From contig JBBIOU010000020.1 of NCBI GenBank assembly GCA_037443205.1, forward strand, positions 1 through 61,668: DNA of 61,668 bases, read 5' to 3'. Below the pieces are notes generated by a model. The model saw only the letters and a program-made list of their open reading frames with translations, was not told the DNA's origin and ran no database searches. Positions 1-7,451 of this stretch are shown here, piece after piece. A program made the position numbers and the translations under genes. How positions within the stretch are numbered: the first letter of the stretch is position 1; every line of letters starts with the position of its first letter. This DNA comes from JBBIOU01 sp037443205 (lineage in GTDB: Bacteria; Bacteroidota; Bacteroidia; Flavobacteriales_D; UBA2798).

Positions 1-286
1 TCCGGTAGAATTTAAAATTCCCAACGCCTTTAGCCCAAACGCAGATGGCATCAATGATTTTTTTGTGATACAAGGTATAGAAGAGTGCCCAAACAATGAG
101 TTGTTTATTTATAACCGTTGGGGGGAGTTGGTTTATTATAAAACAAATTATGATAATACCTGGAATGGAGAAAGCAACACCAAAACACCTTTCGGTAAAA
201 AACTAACAGAAGGAACCTATTTTTATGTTTTCAGAACGGGTAAAGAGGGCGAAAGTTATAGTGGGTTTATTGAACTTAGAAGATAG
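1..286 (+). CDS. T9SS type B sorting-domain protein, C-terminal end only (cut by window edge)
   Basis: Only the last 94 or so residues are in the window. They form a complete gliding-motility-associated C-terminal domain (T9SS type B sorting signal): IPNAFSPNADGIND, then NRWGELVYY, then EGTYFYVF, ending ELRR-stop. The reading frame is open from base 2. This domain is known to direct export across the outer membrane by T9SS, so the missing upstream part should be a secreted ectodomain. The DNA is identical by eye to 1242-1527, the end of the next gene, and the identity continues through the downstream spacer. This is therefore the previous member of a tandem array. The function of the exported part cannot be judged. 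Confidence 0.9.
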   Translation, partial: PVEFKIPNAFSPNADGINDFFVIQGIEECPNNELFIYNRWGELVYYKTNYDNTWNGESNTKTPFGKKLTEGTYFYVFRTGKEGESYSGFIELRR

Positions 287-403
287 TGAAGTAGTAAAAT
301 ATTAATCAGCGAGCAATGATAATGTGTAAATGCGAATACGTAAGGCAAAAAGAAATGTAAGGATAAATAACCCCCATACTTTAAAAAAACTATCAAAACG
401 GTG

Positions 404-411
404 TATATTTG
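404..411 (+). promoter_or_regulatory. Putative Bacteroidota promoter -7 box (TATATTTG)
   Basis: Exact match to the Bacteroidota TAnnTTTG element, 66 nt upstream of the ATG at 478. The same box lies at 1645-1652 in the duplicated spacer, in the same position relative to the ATG at 1719. Confidence 0.5.
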
Positions 412-477
412 ATAAACATTACAAGTAATAATCAGCTTATCTATATTGATAAATTAATTATAAGCAAATAACGAATA

Positions 478-1527
478 ATGATTAAATTAAAAAATATAGC
501 TCTGTATGCAGCCACTTTGTGGCTGCATACTAACTATATTTATGTATTAGCTCAACCACAAAATTTAGTGCCTAATCATAGCTTTGAAGATTTAACTAAT
601 GGTTGCCCACCGGATATATCTCATAATTTTAATGGTAATGTTAGTAATTGGTACAAAGGAGGAATAGATAGTCCTGAAATATATAGTATGTGTAACTCAT
701 TTATGAATGCACCAAATACTCCTGTTGGAATCAGAATGCCAAAATCAGGCGAAAATCTTGCTGCAATATTCACTGTATGGGGACAAAATAATTTTTCAAA
801 TTATATTGGAGTGCAATTAACTCAACCTCTACAATTGCAAAAAGAGTACTATTTCGAGATGTTCATCAGCTTAACAGAAAGTTCGTCTATTGCATGTCAT
901 AATATAGGAGTGTATTTTAGTCAAAATATGTTATGGTGCAACTGTAATAAAATAACAAATATAGTCCCGCAAATAGAAAACACAAAACAAGTATTGGCGC
1001 TGGATGATAGAGAAAATTGGATAAAAATGACGGGCACATTTGTATCACAAGGAGGTGAAGAATATATAACGATTGGCAATTATAGAGATAGCACAAGTGT
1101 TGAACAAGATACGTTATCTCCAATTTCACCTTGGGGTTTGAATTACTATTCATATCATTTTATTGATGATGTTTTTTTATATGATTACGAAGAATGGCAG
1201 GCATGGCAAGATAGTTTAAATAACAACCCTGCGCCAATAAGTCCGGTAGAATTTAAAATTCCCAACGCCTTTAGCCCAAACGCAGATGGCATCAATGATT
1301 TTTTTGTGATACAAGGTATAGAAGAGTGCCCAAACAATGAGTTGTTTATTTATAACCGTTGGGGGGAGTTGGTTTATTATAAAACAAATTATGATAATAC
1401 CTGGAATGGAGAAAGCAACACCAAAACACCTTTCGGTAAAAAACTAACAGAAGGAACCTATTTTTATGTTTTCAGAACGGGTAAAGAGGGCGAAAGTTAT
1501 AGTGGGTTTATTGAACTTAGAAGATAG
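478..1527 (+). CDS. Secreted protein with T9SS type B sorting domain (paralogue B)
   Basis: 349 residues. An N-terminal signal peptide (residues 1 to about 25, ending near VLAQP) is followed by an ectodomain opening with NLVPNHSFED, a start common in Bacteroidota secreted proteins with galactose-binding-like folds. A gliding-motility-associated C-terminal domain runs from about residue 258 (IPNAFSPNADGIND, NRWGELVYY, final ELRR). Four cysteines cluster in a CHN...WCNCN stretch. It is a tandem paralogue of the genes at 1719 and 3779. Its ends are nearly identical in DNA to the neighbours while the middle has diverged. The signal-peptide codons contain a perfect hairpin (504-530). Export by T9SS is a family inference; the ligand or role is unknown. 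Confidence 0.92.
   Translation: MIKLKNIALYAATLWLHTNYIYVLAQPQNLVPNHSFEDLTNGCPPDISHNFNGNVSNWYKGGIDSPEIYSMCNSFMNAPNTPVGIRMPKSGENLAAIFTVWGQNNFSNYIGVQLTQPLQLQKEYYFEMFISLTESSSIACHNIGVYFSQNMLWCNCNKITNIVPQIENTKQVLALDDRENWIKMTGTFVSQGGEEYITIGNYRDSTSVEQDTLSPISPWGLNYYSYHFIDDVFLYDYEEWQAWQDSLNNNPAPISPVEFKIPNAFSPNADGINDFFVIQGIEECPNNELFIYNRWGELVYYKTNYDNTWNGESNTKTPFGKKLTEGTYFYVFRTGKEGESYSGFIELRR
504..530 (+). other. Perfect 12-bp hairpin inside signal-peptide codons (copy B)
   Basis: Arms GTATGCAGCCAC and GTGGCTGCATAC pair perfectly around a TTT loop. The hairpin lies 26 nt into the gene and encodes the hydrophobic core of the signal peptide. Its counterpart at 1745-1771 differs only by a compensating pair of bases. 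Confidence 0.85.
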
Positions 1528-1669
1528 TGAAGTAGTAAAATATTAATCAGCGAGCAATGATAATGTGTAAATGCGAATACGTAAGGCAAAAAGAAATGTA
1601 AGGATAAATAACCCCCATACTTTAAAAAAACTATCAAAACGGTGTATATTTGATAAACATTACAAGTAA
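1242..1669 (+). repeat. Direct repeat, copy 2 (tandem gene duplication)
   Basis: Second copy of the repeat at 1-428. It holds the sorting domain of the 478-1527 gene and the whole spacer leading to the gene at 1719. Near-identity extends to about 1780, inside the signal-peptide codons of that gene. Confidence 0.95.
1645..1652 (+). promoter_or_regulatory. Putative Bacteroidota promoter -7 box (TATATTTG)
   Basis: Duplicate of the box at 404-411, located 66 nt before the ATG at 1719. It fits the TAnnTTTG consensus exactly. Confidence 0.5.
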
Positions 1670-1718
1670 CAATCAGCTTATCTATATTGATAAATTAATT
1701 ATAAGCAAATAACGAATA

Positions 1719-2801
1719 ATGATTAAAGTAAAAAATATAGCTCTGTTTGCAGCCACTTTGTGGCTGCAAACTAACTATATTTATGTATTAGCACAACCAC
1801 AAAATTTAGTGCCTAATCATAGTTTTGAAGATTTAACCAGTGGTTGTCCGCCTGATATACAGAATAACTTAATAAACTACACATTAAACTGGTATAGGCC
1901 AAATTCAATTGGTTCCCCTGATTATTTTCACAATTGTAATGGTAGTAATATTGGCTCTATGGGTCAACCTGAAAATGCTTTTGGTTTTCAATTACCAAAA
2001 ACGGGCGATGCATATGCAGGAATATATAATTATGTTTACATTAGTAATCAAAAAGAGTATCTTGGAGCTCAGTTATTACTACCTCTTCAGGCCAATAAAA
2101 AATATTATTTTGAAATGCATGTGAGCTTAGCAGAATTATCCAATATGGTTTGCCATAATATAGGAGCGTATTTTAGTGCTTCTTTACTTTGGTGTAATTG
2201 TAATGAAATAAATAGTGTTATTCCACAGGTAGAAAATATATTAATAAATCAGTCATTAAATAATAAAACTGAATGGATAAAAGTATCAGGGGATTTTATT
2301 GCAATGGGAAATGAAGAATATCTAACAATAGGTAATTTTAGAAATAATAATAATTCAGAAGTTGATTCGCTAGAATTTCCTCTAAATTTAAATGGACCTT
2401 CATATTACTATATAGACGATGTATTTTTATATGATTATGAAGCATGGCAAGCATGGCAAGATAGTTTAAATAACAACCCTGTGCCAATAAATCCGGTAGA
2501 ATTTAAAATCCCCAATGCCTTTAGCCCCAACGCAGATGGCATCAATGATTTTTTTGTGATACAAGGTATAGAAGAGTGCCCAAACAATGAGTTGTTTATT
2601 TATAACCGTTGGGGGGAGTTGGTGTATTACAAAGAGAAATATGATAATACATTTAGTGGATATTCTAACACCTCCCTCAGTCCCTCCTCAAAGAGGGATG
2701 TGCAGCGCACAAAGCCATTAGTAGAGGGCACGTATTATTATGTTTTCAGAACCGGTAAAGAGAATGAGAGTTATAATGGGTTTTTGGAGTTGAGGAGGTA
2801 G
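1719..2801 (+). CDS. Secreted protein with T9SS type B sorting domain (paralogue C)
   Basis: 360 residues with the same plan as the 478-1527 gene: signal peptide to about residue 25, NLVPNHSFED, a diverged ectodomain with the conserved CHNIGAYF and LWCNCNE stretches, then the type B sorting domain from about residue 261. The protein middle is only roughly half identical to paralogue B, although the DNA at both ends is nearly the same. The sorting domain carries about ten extra residues between SNT and LVEGTYYYVF. These are encoded by a short palindrome-rich stretch (2671-2711) that keeps the frame. A T9SS surface or secreted role is inferred; the specific function is unknown. Confidence 0.92.
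   Translation: MIKVKNIALFAATLWLQTNYIYVLAQPQNLVPNHSFEDLTSGCPPDIQNNLINYTLNWYRPNSIGSPDYFHNCNGSNIGSMGQPENAFGFQLPKTGDAYAGIYNYVYISNQKEYLGAQLLLPLQANKKYYFEMHVSLAELSNMVCHNIGAYFSASLLWCNCNEINSVIPQVENILINQSLNNKTEWIKVSGDFIAMGNEEYLTIGNFRNNNNSEVDSLEFPLNLNGPSYYYIDDVFLYDYEAWQAWQDSLNNNPVPINPVEFKIPNAFSPNADGINDFFVIQGIEECPNNELFIYNRWGELVYYKEKYDNTFSGYSNTSLSPSSKRDVQRTKPLVEGTYYYVFRTGKENESYNGFLELRR
1745..1771 (+). other. Perfect 12-bp hairpin inside signal-peptide codons (copy C)
   Basis: Arms GTTTGCAGCCAC and GTGGCTGCAAAC pair perfectly around TTT. Relative to copy B, A506 became T1747 and its partner T528 became A1769. The stem therefore stays perfect while Tyr becomes Phe and His becomes Gln. Confidence 0.85.
2671..2711 (+). 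repeat. In-frame palindromic insert in the sorting-domain codons of paralogue C
   Basis: Two small stems lie side by side: TCCCTC/GAGGGA (2681-2686 with 2693-2698) and TGTGC/GCACA (2699-2703 with 2707-2711). They encode extra residues at the loop where paralogue B has a short SNTKTPFGKK linker. The pyrimidine-rich CCTCCCTCAGTCCCTCCT style resembles short dispersed repeats I recall from many Bacteroidota genomes. Confidence 0.6.
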
Positions 2802-2810
2802 TCCCCCTCC

Positions 2811-2839
2811 AGCTCCCCCTCATGGGGGAGAGCTTTTTT
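2811..2839 (+). terminator. Probable rho-independent terminator after paralogue C
   Basis: Stem CTCCCCC/GGGGGAG around loop TCAT, followed after AGC by six T residues. It begins 11 nt after the stop codon of the 1719-2801 gene. The same CTCC-TCAT-GGAG core recurs in weaker form just after the gene ending at 4828. Confidence 0.65.
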
Positions 2840-2934
2840 GTGGAAATATAAAGTGCGCAGGCATGACACAAATACGGACGTAAATTTTTTGTTCAAGCAA
2901 AAAGAACATAAGAAATAAAAAAATAAACAAAACG

Positions 2935-2999
2935 AATGCAACAGATGCTTCGACAGGCTCAGCATGACAAAAGAAAGAATACACAAAATCAATGCAACA
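2935..2999. repeat. Dispersed repeat fragment flanked by a 9-bp direct repeat
   Basis: AATGCAACA occurs at 2935-2943 and again at 2991-2999. Between them lies CTTCGACAGGCTCAGCATGA, a sequence I recall as a very common dispersed element in Bacteroidota intergenic DNA. The arrangement looks like a small insertion with a target duplication, immediately upstream of a 5'-truncated gene. The family recollection has not been checked by search. Confidence 0.5.
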
Positions 3000-3774
3000 A
3001 ATAGTGCAAGGTAATATTGGAGCAGACGATACCCTAAAATGGATAGCCCGCCATGCAGCCTGGAAAGAAATTAAACGAGATAGTTATTATTGGCAGTTTC
3101 CTGATTTGTATAACTTTGCTGATAGCACAGACAATGCAAACATGGGTAGCCTAAGTAGATTAGATAGCTTGATTAATGATACATTGATAGGTATTAGCTC
3201 ACAAGCATATAATAATTTACAAGGTATTACTCCAAGCAATAACAGGGAAGAAAATATGCAGGATGTATTGAAAGTAGTTTTTGAAAAAGAACTATTCAAT
3301 CAAATTGTTTTTACGCCTCAACAAAAGCAAAAACTGCAAGACATCGCCTGGCGCTGTCCATTAAGAGATGGTATTGCTGTGTATCAAGCAAGGGTCTTGC
3401 TATCGCAAATTGACAACACATTTTATTTGAATGAATGTGAACTGGATATGGAAGCAGAGCCAAGAAGTAATATGTTTGATGAGGAGGAAAATATAATTGA
3501 AAACAATATTCTTTTTAGCATATCGCCTAATCCTGCCAATACACAAATTACACTAACTCTATTATCTGAAATAGAAACAGAAGAACAAGAAGCGGTTGTT
3601 GTTGTGTTTAATGGTTTAGGCCAGGTAGTTGAAAAAACCAAGCTTGTTTTAAGCAATAACTTTATGTTGAATATAAACGTAAACAACTACAACAACGGAG
3701 TATATTTAATCCAGGTAAACAGCAAAAACAACGAATCTATTTTGTTTATAGATAAATTTATAATACAGCATTAA
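2992..3774 (+). CDS. C-terminal fragment of a T9SS type A sorting-domain protein
   Basis: 260 residues without a signal peptide, although the C-terminus is a clear T9SS type A sorting domain (FSISPNPANTQITLTLL from about residue 178, then NNGVYLIQV, ending DKFIIQH). The stretch WRCPLRDGIAVYQARVLL just before it is typical of the extreme C-terminal region of much longer Bacteroidota surface proteins. An in-frame stop lies 27 nt before the ATG, inside a dispersed repeat. The sorting signal would be useless without Sec export, so I read this as the 3' remnant of a larger gene truncated by an insertion or deletion. It ends 4 nt before the next gene. Confidence 0.7.
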   Translation: MQQIVQGNIGADDTLKWIARHAAWKEIKRDSYYWQFPDLYNFADSTDNANMGSLSRLDSLINDTLIGISSQAYNNLQGITPSNNREENMQDVLKVVFEKELFNQIVFTPQQKQKLQDIAWRCPLRDGIAVYQARVLLSQIDNTFYLNECELDMEAEPRSNMFDEEENIIENNILFSISPNPANTQITLTLLSEIETEEQEAVVVVFNGLGQVVEKTKLVLSNNFMLNINVNNYNNGVYLIQVNSKNNESILFIDKFIIQH

Positions 3775-3778
3775 CAAA

Positions 3779-4828
3779 ATGCAAAATAAAATAAATACCC
3801 TGATTTTGATTTGCGCGGTGCATATATGCACCGCGCAACAAAATCTTGTTTTGAATCCAAGTTTTGAGGATACTGTATATTGCCCTATGAATCAACTGGG
3901 GGCAATTTGTGCAACACAATATTGGTTTCAGCCTAATATTTATTGGGGTAATGTTTGTAACAGCAGCAGTACAGATTTAATTTATTTAAATTGCAATTCC
4001 ATTATTACTTTTTCTTTATTAGGCTATCAACTCCCAAGAACGGGTAACGCTTATGTTTTTATTGGGACTTATGTAAATGTAAATTTTCCAAATAATTCAA
4101 ATAAAAACTCAAGAGAATATTTACAGGGAACATTATCGCATGCGCTAAAACAAAATAAAAAATATTGCATAGAGTTTTATATTTCTAAAGCAGATATGAG
4201 TAATCTTGCAATAGACAGAGTAGGAGTTTATTTTACTCAGGATTCTTTAAAGGTGAATCAAGGAAATATGTACCAGGTAATAAATATTATTCCTCAATTT
4301 GAAACGCCCGAATTCCTATTTTACACGGATACGGTTAATTGGGTAAAAGTAGAAGGAGAATTTATGGCACAAGGTGGCGAAAGATTTTTTACCATAGGGA
4401 ATTTTAGAGATAGTAATAATACTAATTATATCATTGTTCAGAATCATGGTCCACAATATGATGTGGCAGGCTATTTCATAGACGATGTAGCCGTATATTA
4501 TTGCGATGAGCCGGAGGATAGTATAATGCCTCTAAAAATCCCTAATGCCTTTAGCCCAAATGGAGATGGCATCAATGATTTTTATGTAATAGAAGGCATA
4601 GAAGAGTACCCAAACAATGAGTTATATATTTATAACCGCTGGGGTGAGTTGGTGTATTACAAAGAGAAATATGATAATAGTTGGAATGGAGAACCCCTCC
4701 TAAATCCTCCCCCCAAGGGAGGACTTATTATTGGCAAGAATAAGTTAGTAGAAGGCACGTATTTCTTTGTGCTCAAACTCAATCCCGATGCTGAAGGATT
4801 GAGTGGGTTTGTGGAACTCAGAAGGTAA
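3779..4828 (+). CDS. Secreted protein with T9SS type B sorting domain (paralogue D)
   Basis: 349 residues. The signal peptide ends at about residue 19 (CTAQ), followed by NLVLNPSFED, an ectodomain related to paralogues B and C (DRVGVYF, QGGERFFTIGNFRD, YFIDDVAVYY), and a type B sorting domain from about residue 250. This is the most diverged member of the array. The codons for the signal peptide contain a 28-bp perfect palindrome (3811-3838) unrelated in sequence to the hairpins of B and C. The sorting domain has an in-frame insert (LLNPPPKGGLIIGKNK) at the same loop as paralogue C. Secretion is inferred from the sorting domain; the function is unknown. Confidence 0.9.
   Translation: MQNKINTLILICAVHICTAQQNLVLNPSFEDTVYCPMNQLGAICATQYWFQPNIYWGNVCNSSSTDLIYLNCNSIITFSLLGYQLPRTGNAYVFIGTYVNVNFPNNSNKNSREYLQGTLSHALKQNKKYCIEFYISKADMSNLAIDRVGVYFTQDSLKVNQGNMYQVINIIPQFETPEFLFYTDTVNWVKVEGEFMAQGGERFFTIGNFRDSNNTNYIIVQNHGPQYDVAGYFIDDVAVYYCDEPEDSIMPLKIPNAFSPNGDGINDFYVIEGIEEYPNNELYIYNRWGELVYYKEKYDNSWNGEPLLNPPPKGGLIIGKNKLVEGTYFFVLKLNPDAEGLSGFVELRR
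3802..3845 (+). other. Long perfect palindrome inside signal-peptide codons (paralogue D)
   Basis: Half-site TTGCGCGGTGCATA (3811-3824) is followed by its exact complement to 3838. The stem is lengthened by GATTTTG (3802-3808) pairing with CAAAATC (3839-3845), with a 2-nt bulge. It encodes LICAVHICTAQQNL at the end of the signal peptide, including the predicted cleavage region. Confidence 0.85.
4701..4730 (+). repeat. In-frame palindromic insert in the sorting-domain codons of paralogue D
   Basis: TCCTCCC (4705-4711) pairs with GGGAGGA (4717-4723) around loop CCCAA. TAAATCCTCCCCCCAAGGGA matches the style of the 'taaatcccc..ggggactt' short repeat I recall as widespread in Bacteroidota. It encodes NPPPKGG in frame, at the same protein loop as the insert in paralogue C. 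Confidence 0.6.
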
Positions 4829-4862
4829 TACGCCTCCTTTAAATACTCCTCATGGAGATAAA

Positions 4863-5822
4863 TTATTTTGAAAGCATCTCTTTTAGTCCTTCCTGCATGC
4901 TGTGAGTAGGTGAGTAGCCCAGTAATTTTTTTGCTTTTTCGATAGAAGCCAAAGAATGTTTGACTTCTCCTTTTCTGGGTGAGAGGTATTTTATGGGGAT
5001 AGATTTTATGGCAGGATTTTTTTTGCCTAAAATATTTTTTATTGTGTTTATTAGTTCGTTGATGGAGGTGTTGTTACCATAAGCGATATTAAACACCGTG
5101 TTTAAAGCTGATTTATTTGTAGTGGCAGCAGCCAATTCGTTGGCCTGGATTACATTTTTTATATAGGTAAAATCTCTGGTTTGTGTACCATCACCAAAAA
5201 CTTCGGGCGACTGCAAATTTTTTAGTTGCTCAATAAATTTGGGTATGGCGGCTGCATAAGGTCCGTTGGGGTTTTGTCGTTTGCCGAATACATTAAAATA
5301 TCTTAAGCCTATGGTTTCCATGTTGTATAAATCGGAATATACTTTGGCATAAAGTTCATTAACATATTTGGTAACTGCATAAGGAGAAAGTGGCTTACCA
5401 ATGCGTTCTTCTTGTTTGGGCAAGTCATGGTTATCGCCATAGGCAGAAGAACTTGCGGCATATACAAACCTTTTAACACCCGCGTCCTTAGCTGCTTGCA
5501 GCACATTTAAAAAACCGTTTATATTAATTTGATTTGTAGTTAAGGGGTCTTTTACCGAGCGAGGAACAGAACCTAATGCAGCCTGATGTAATACAATTTC
5601 ATTGTATTTGATAGCATTTCTGCAGATGTTAATATCGCATATATCACCTTCAATCAGTTTAAAATTTTTGTGTGAAAGCAGATGTTGTATGTTTTCTATA
5701 TTACCGGTAATAAAATTATCCAAACAAGTAATAGTATTGCCTTTGTTTAAAAAATACTCGCATAAATGCGAGCCAATAAAGCCCGCGCCTCCGGTAATTA
5801 ATATGTTTTTGCCTGTCAGCAA
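4863..5822 (-). CDS. wbpP: NAD-dependent UDP-sugar epimerase, WbpP/TviC-like
   Basis: 319-residue extended short-chain dehydrogenase. The N-terminal Rossmann motif ITGGAGFIGSHL binds NAD; ASSSAYGD and YAVTK supply the Ser/Tyr/Lys catalytic set. ALGSVPRS, PLSPYAVTKYVNELYA and RYFNVFGKRQNPNGPYAA closely follow UDP-N-acetylglucosamine 4-epimerases of the WbpP/TviC group, which make UDP-GalNAc for surface polysaccharide. The start codon is 7 nt after the stop of rny on the same strand, so the two are probably co-transcribed. No other polysaccharide gene is adjacent. The epimerase class is secure; the exact sugar substrate is inferred. Confidence 0.88.
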   Translation of the reverse strand: MLTGKNILITGGAGFIGSHLCEYFLNKGNTITCLDNFITGNIENIQHLLSHKNFKLIEGDICDINICRNAIKYNEIVLHQAALGSVPRSVKDPLTTNQININGFLNVLQAAKDAGVKRFVYAASSSAYGDNHDLPKQEERIGKPLSPYAVTKYVNELYAKVYSDLYNMETIGLRYFNVFGKRQNPNGPYAAAIPKFIEQLKNLQSPEVFGDGTQTRDFTYIKNVIQANELAAATTNKSALNTVFNIAYGNNTSINELINTIKNILGKKNPAIKSIPIKYLSPRKGEVKHSLASIEKAKKLLGYSPTHSMQEGLKEMLSK

Positions 5823-5829
5823 ATAATAA

Positions 5830-7371
5830 TTATTTAGCGTAGTTTACAGCTCGTTTTTCGCGTATTACGGTTATTTTTACCTGTCCGGGATAAGTCATTT
5901 CAGTTTGTATGCGTTGCGATATATCAAATGATAGTTTGTCAACCTCAGCATCGCTTACTTTTTCACTTTCGCAAATTACGCGCAATTCTCTGCCTGCCTG
6001 TATAGCATAGGCATTAGAAACGCCCGGGTATGAGAGCGCGAGATTTTCAAGGTCTTTGATGCGTTTTACATAGGCTTCCATGATTTCTCTGCGTGCACCG
6101 GGTCTGGCGCCTGATATGGCATCGCATACCTGAACAATGGGAGAGATCATAGTGTTCATTTCTATTTCATCGTGGTGAGCGCCAATAGCATTGCATACTT
6201 CGGGTTTTTCTCCGTATTTTTCTGCCAGCTTCATGCCTAATATAGCGTGTGGCAATTCAGGTTCTTCATCGGGTACTTTTCCGATGTCGTGCAGCAGGCC
6301 TGCGCGTTTGGCCATTTTTACATTTAAGCCCAGTTCTCCGGCCATGATGGCGCAAAGGTTTGCCACTTCGCGTGAGTGTTGCAATAAATTTTGTCCGTAT
6401 GATGAGCGATATTTCATGCGTCCTACCATCCGCATCAGTTCGGGGTGTAAACCATGTATGCCTAAATCTATACAGGTGCGCTTGCCGGTTTCAATAATTT
6501 CTTCTTCCAGGCGTTGCTTTGTTTTAGCAACTACTTCTTCGATTCTGGCCGGATGTATTCGCCCGTCTGAAACTAATTGATGGAGCGCTAAACGCGCAAT
6601 TTCTCGTCTTACCGAATCAAAACATGATAAAATAATGGCTTCGGGGGTGTCGTCTACAATAATTTCAACCCCTGTAGCTGCTTCAAGTGCGCGGATGTTT
6701 CTTCCTTCACGGCCGATGATACGTCCTTTCAGTTCGTCATTTTCTATATTAAATACCGATACGGCATTTTCTATGGCAGTTTCGGTAGCTACGCGTTGAA
6801 TACTTTGTATAACAATTTTTTTAGCTTCTTTATTGGCATTAATTTTTGCTTCTTCCATGGTGTCTTTGATGTATGCCATGGCTGCTGTTTTAGCTTCTGC
6901 TTTTAAAGCTTCTACCAGTTGGTTTTTAGCTTCATCACGACTGTAGCCTGATATTTTTTCGAGTTCTTCAACTTGCTTGCGGTGCGTTTTTTCGAGTTCT
7001 TCGAGTTTTGCGTTGCTTTTTTCCAATTGTGCAGTAAGGCGTTCTTTAAGTTGGTTGTTTTCTCTTTCCGCACGGGCTACTTCTTCCAGCTTTTTGGTAA
7101 GTTCTTTTTCTTTGTTGCGTGCTCTGTCTTCAGATGCCTGTACTTTGCGCTCTCTTTCCATGATAGCTTTTTCGTGTTCTTCTTTAAGCTGAAGAAATTT
7201 TTCTTTTGCCTGCAGTATTTTGTCTTTTTTTATGGCTTCGGCTTCTTTTTGAGCTTCGTTGATGATGGTATTTCTTCTGTTTTTAAGTGCGCTGTTCATT
7301 ATCAGCCATACCAACACGGCACCGGTTATTAAACCTCCTGCTGCTCCTGCTATTAAACTAATTACATCCAT
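5830..7371 (-). CDS. rny: Ribonuclease Y
   Basis: 513 residues, the usual length for RNase Y, a membrane-anchored endoribonuclease that starts mRNA turnover. A single N-terminal membrane segment (residues about 5-25) is followed by a long charged coiled coil (about 27-175), a KH RNA-binding domain with GRIIGREGRNIRALE, and an HD phosphohydrolase domain with LLHDIGK and GAHHDE. All expected domains are intact. It is followed at once by the epimerase gene and preceded by zapA, the order often seen in Bacteroidota. Confidence 0.97.
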   Translation of the reverse strand: MDVISLIAGAAGGLITGAVLVWLIMNSALKNRRNTIINEAQKEAEAIKKDKILQAKEKFLQLKEEHEKAIMERERKVQASEDRARNKEKELTKKLEEVARAERENNQLKERLTAQLEKSNAKLEELEKTHRKQVEELEKISGYSRDEAKNQLVEALKAEAKTAAMAYIKDTMEEAKINANKEAKKIVIQSIQRVATETAIENAVSVFNIENDELKGRIIGREGRNIRALEAATGVEIIVDDTPEAIILSCFDSVRREIARLALHQLVSDGRIHPARIEEVVAKTKQRLEEEIIETGKRTCIDLGIHGLHPELMRMVGRMKYRSSYGQNLLQHSREVANLCAIMAGELGLNVKMAKRAGLLHDIGKVPDEEPELPHAILGMKLAEKYGEKPEVCNAIGAHHDEIEMNTMISPIVQVCDAISGARPGARREIMEAYVKRIKDLENLALSYPGVSNAYAIQAGRELRVICESEKVSDAEVDKLSFDISQRIQTEMTYPGQVKITVIREKRAVNYAK

Positions 7372-7451
7372 GTTTCTTTAATAATTAAATTGTACAACAA
7401 TAAATGAATCGTTGAGAATTAAAAACTAACGTGATAAAAAAATTGAAAAAA

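Larger units (their letters stand above)
1..428 (+). repeat. Direct repeat, copy 1 (tandem gene duplication)
   Basis: Bases 1-428 match 1242-1669 without a difference by eye. The match continues with only scattered changes (429, 487 and a few more) to about 540, through the promoter and signal-peptide codons of the next gene. The unit length is 1241 bp. It covers a sorting domain, the intergenic spacer and the start of the following gene, so the array arose by tandem duplication or has recently been homogenised. Confidence 0.95.

Noticed and set aside
6191..6580. 129-codon open frame antisense to rny
   Set aside because: It lies wholly inside the well-conserved RNase Y gene on the other strand, has no family-like motifs, and its composition mirrors the codon pattern of rny.
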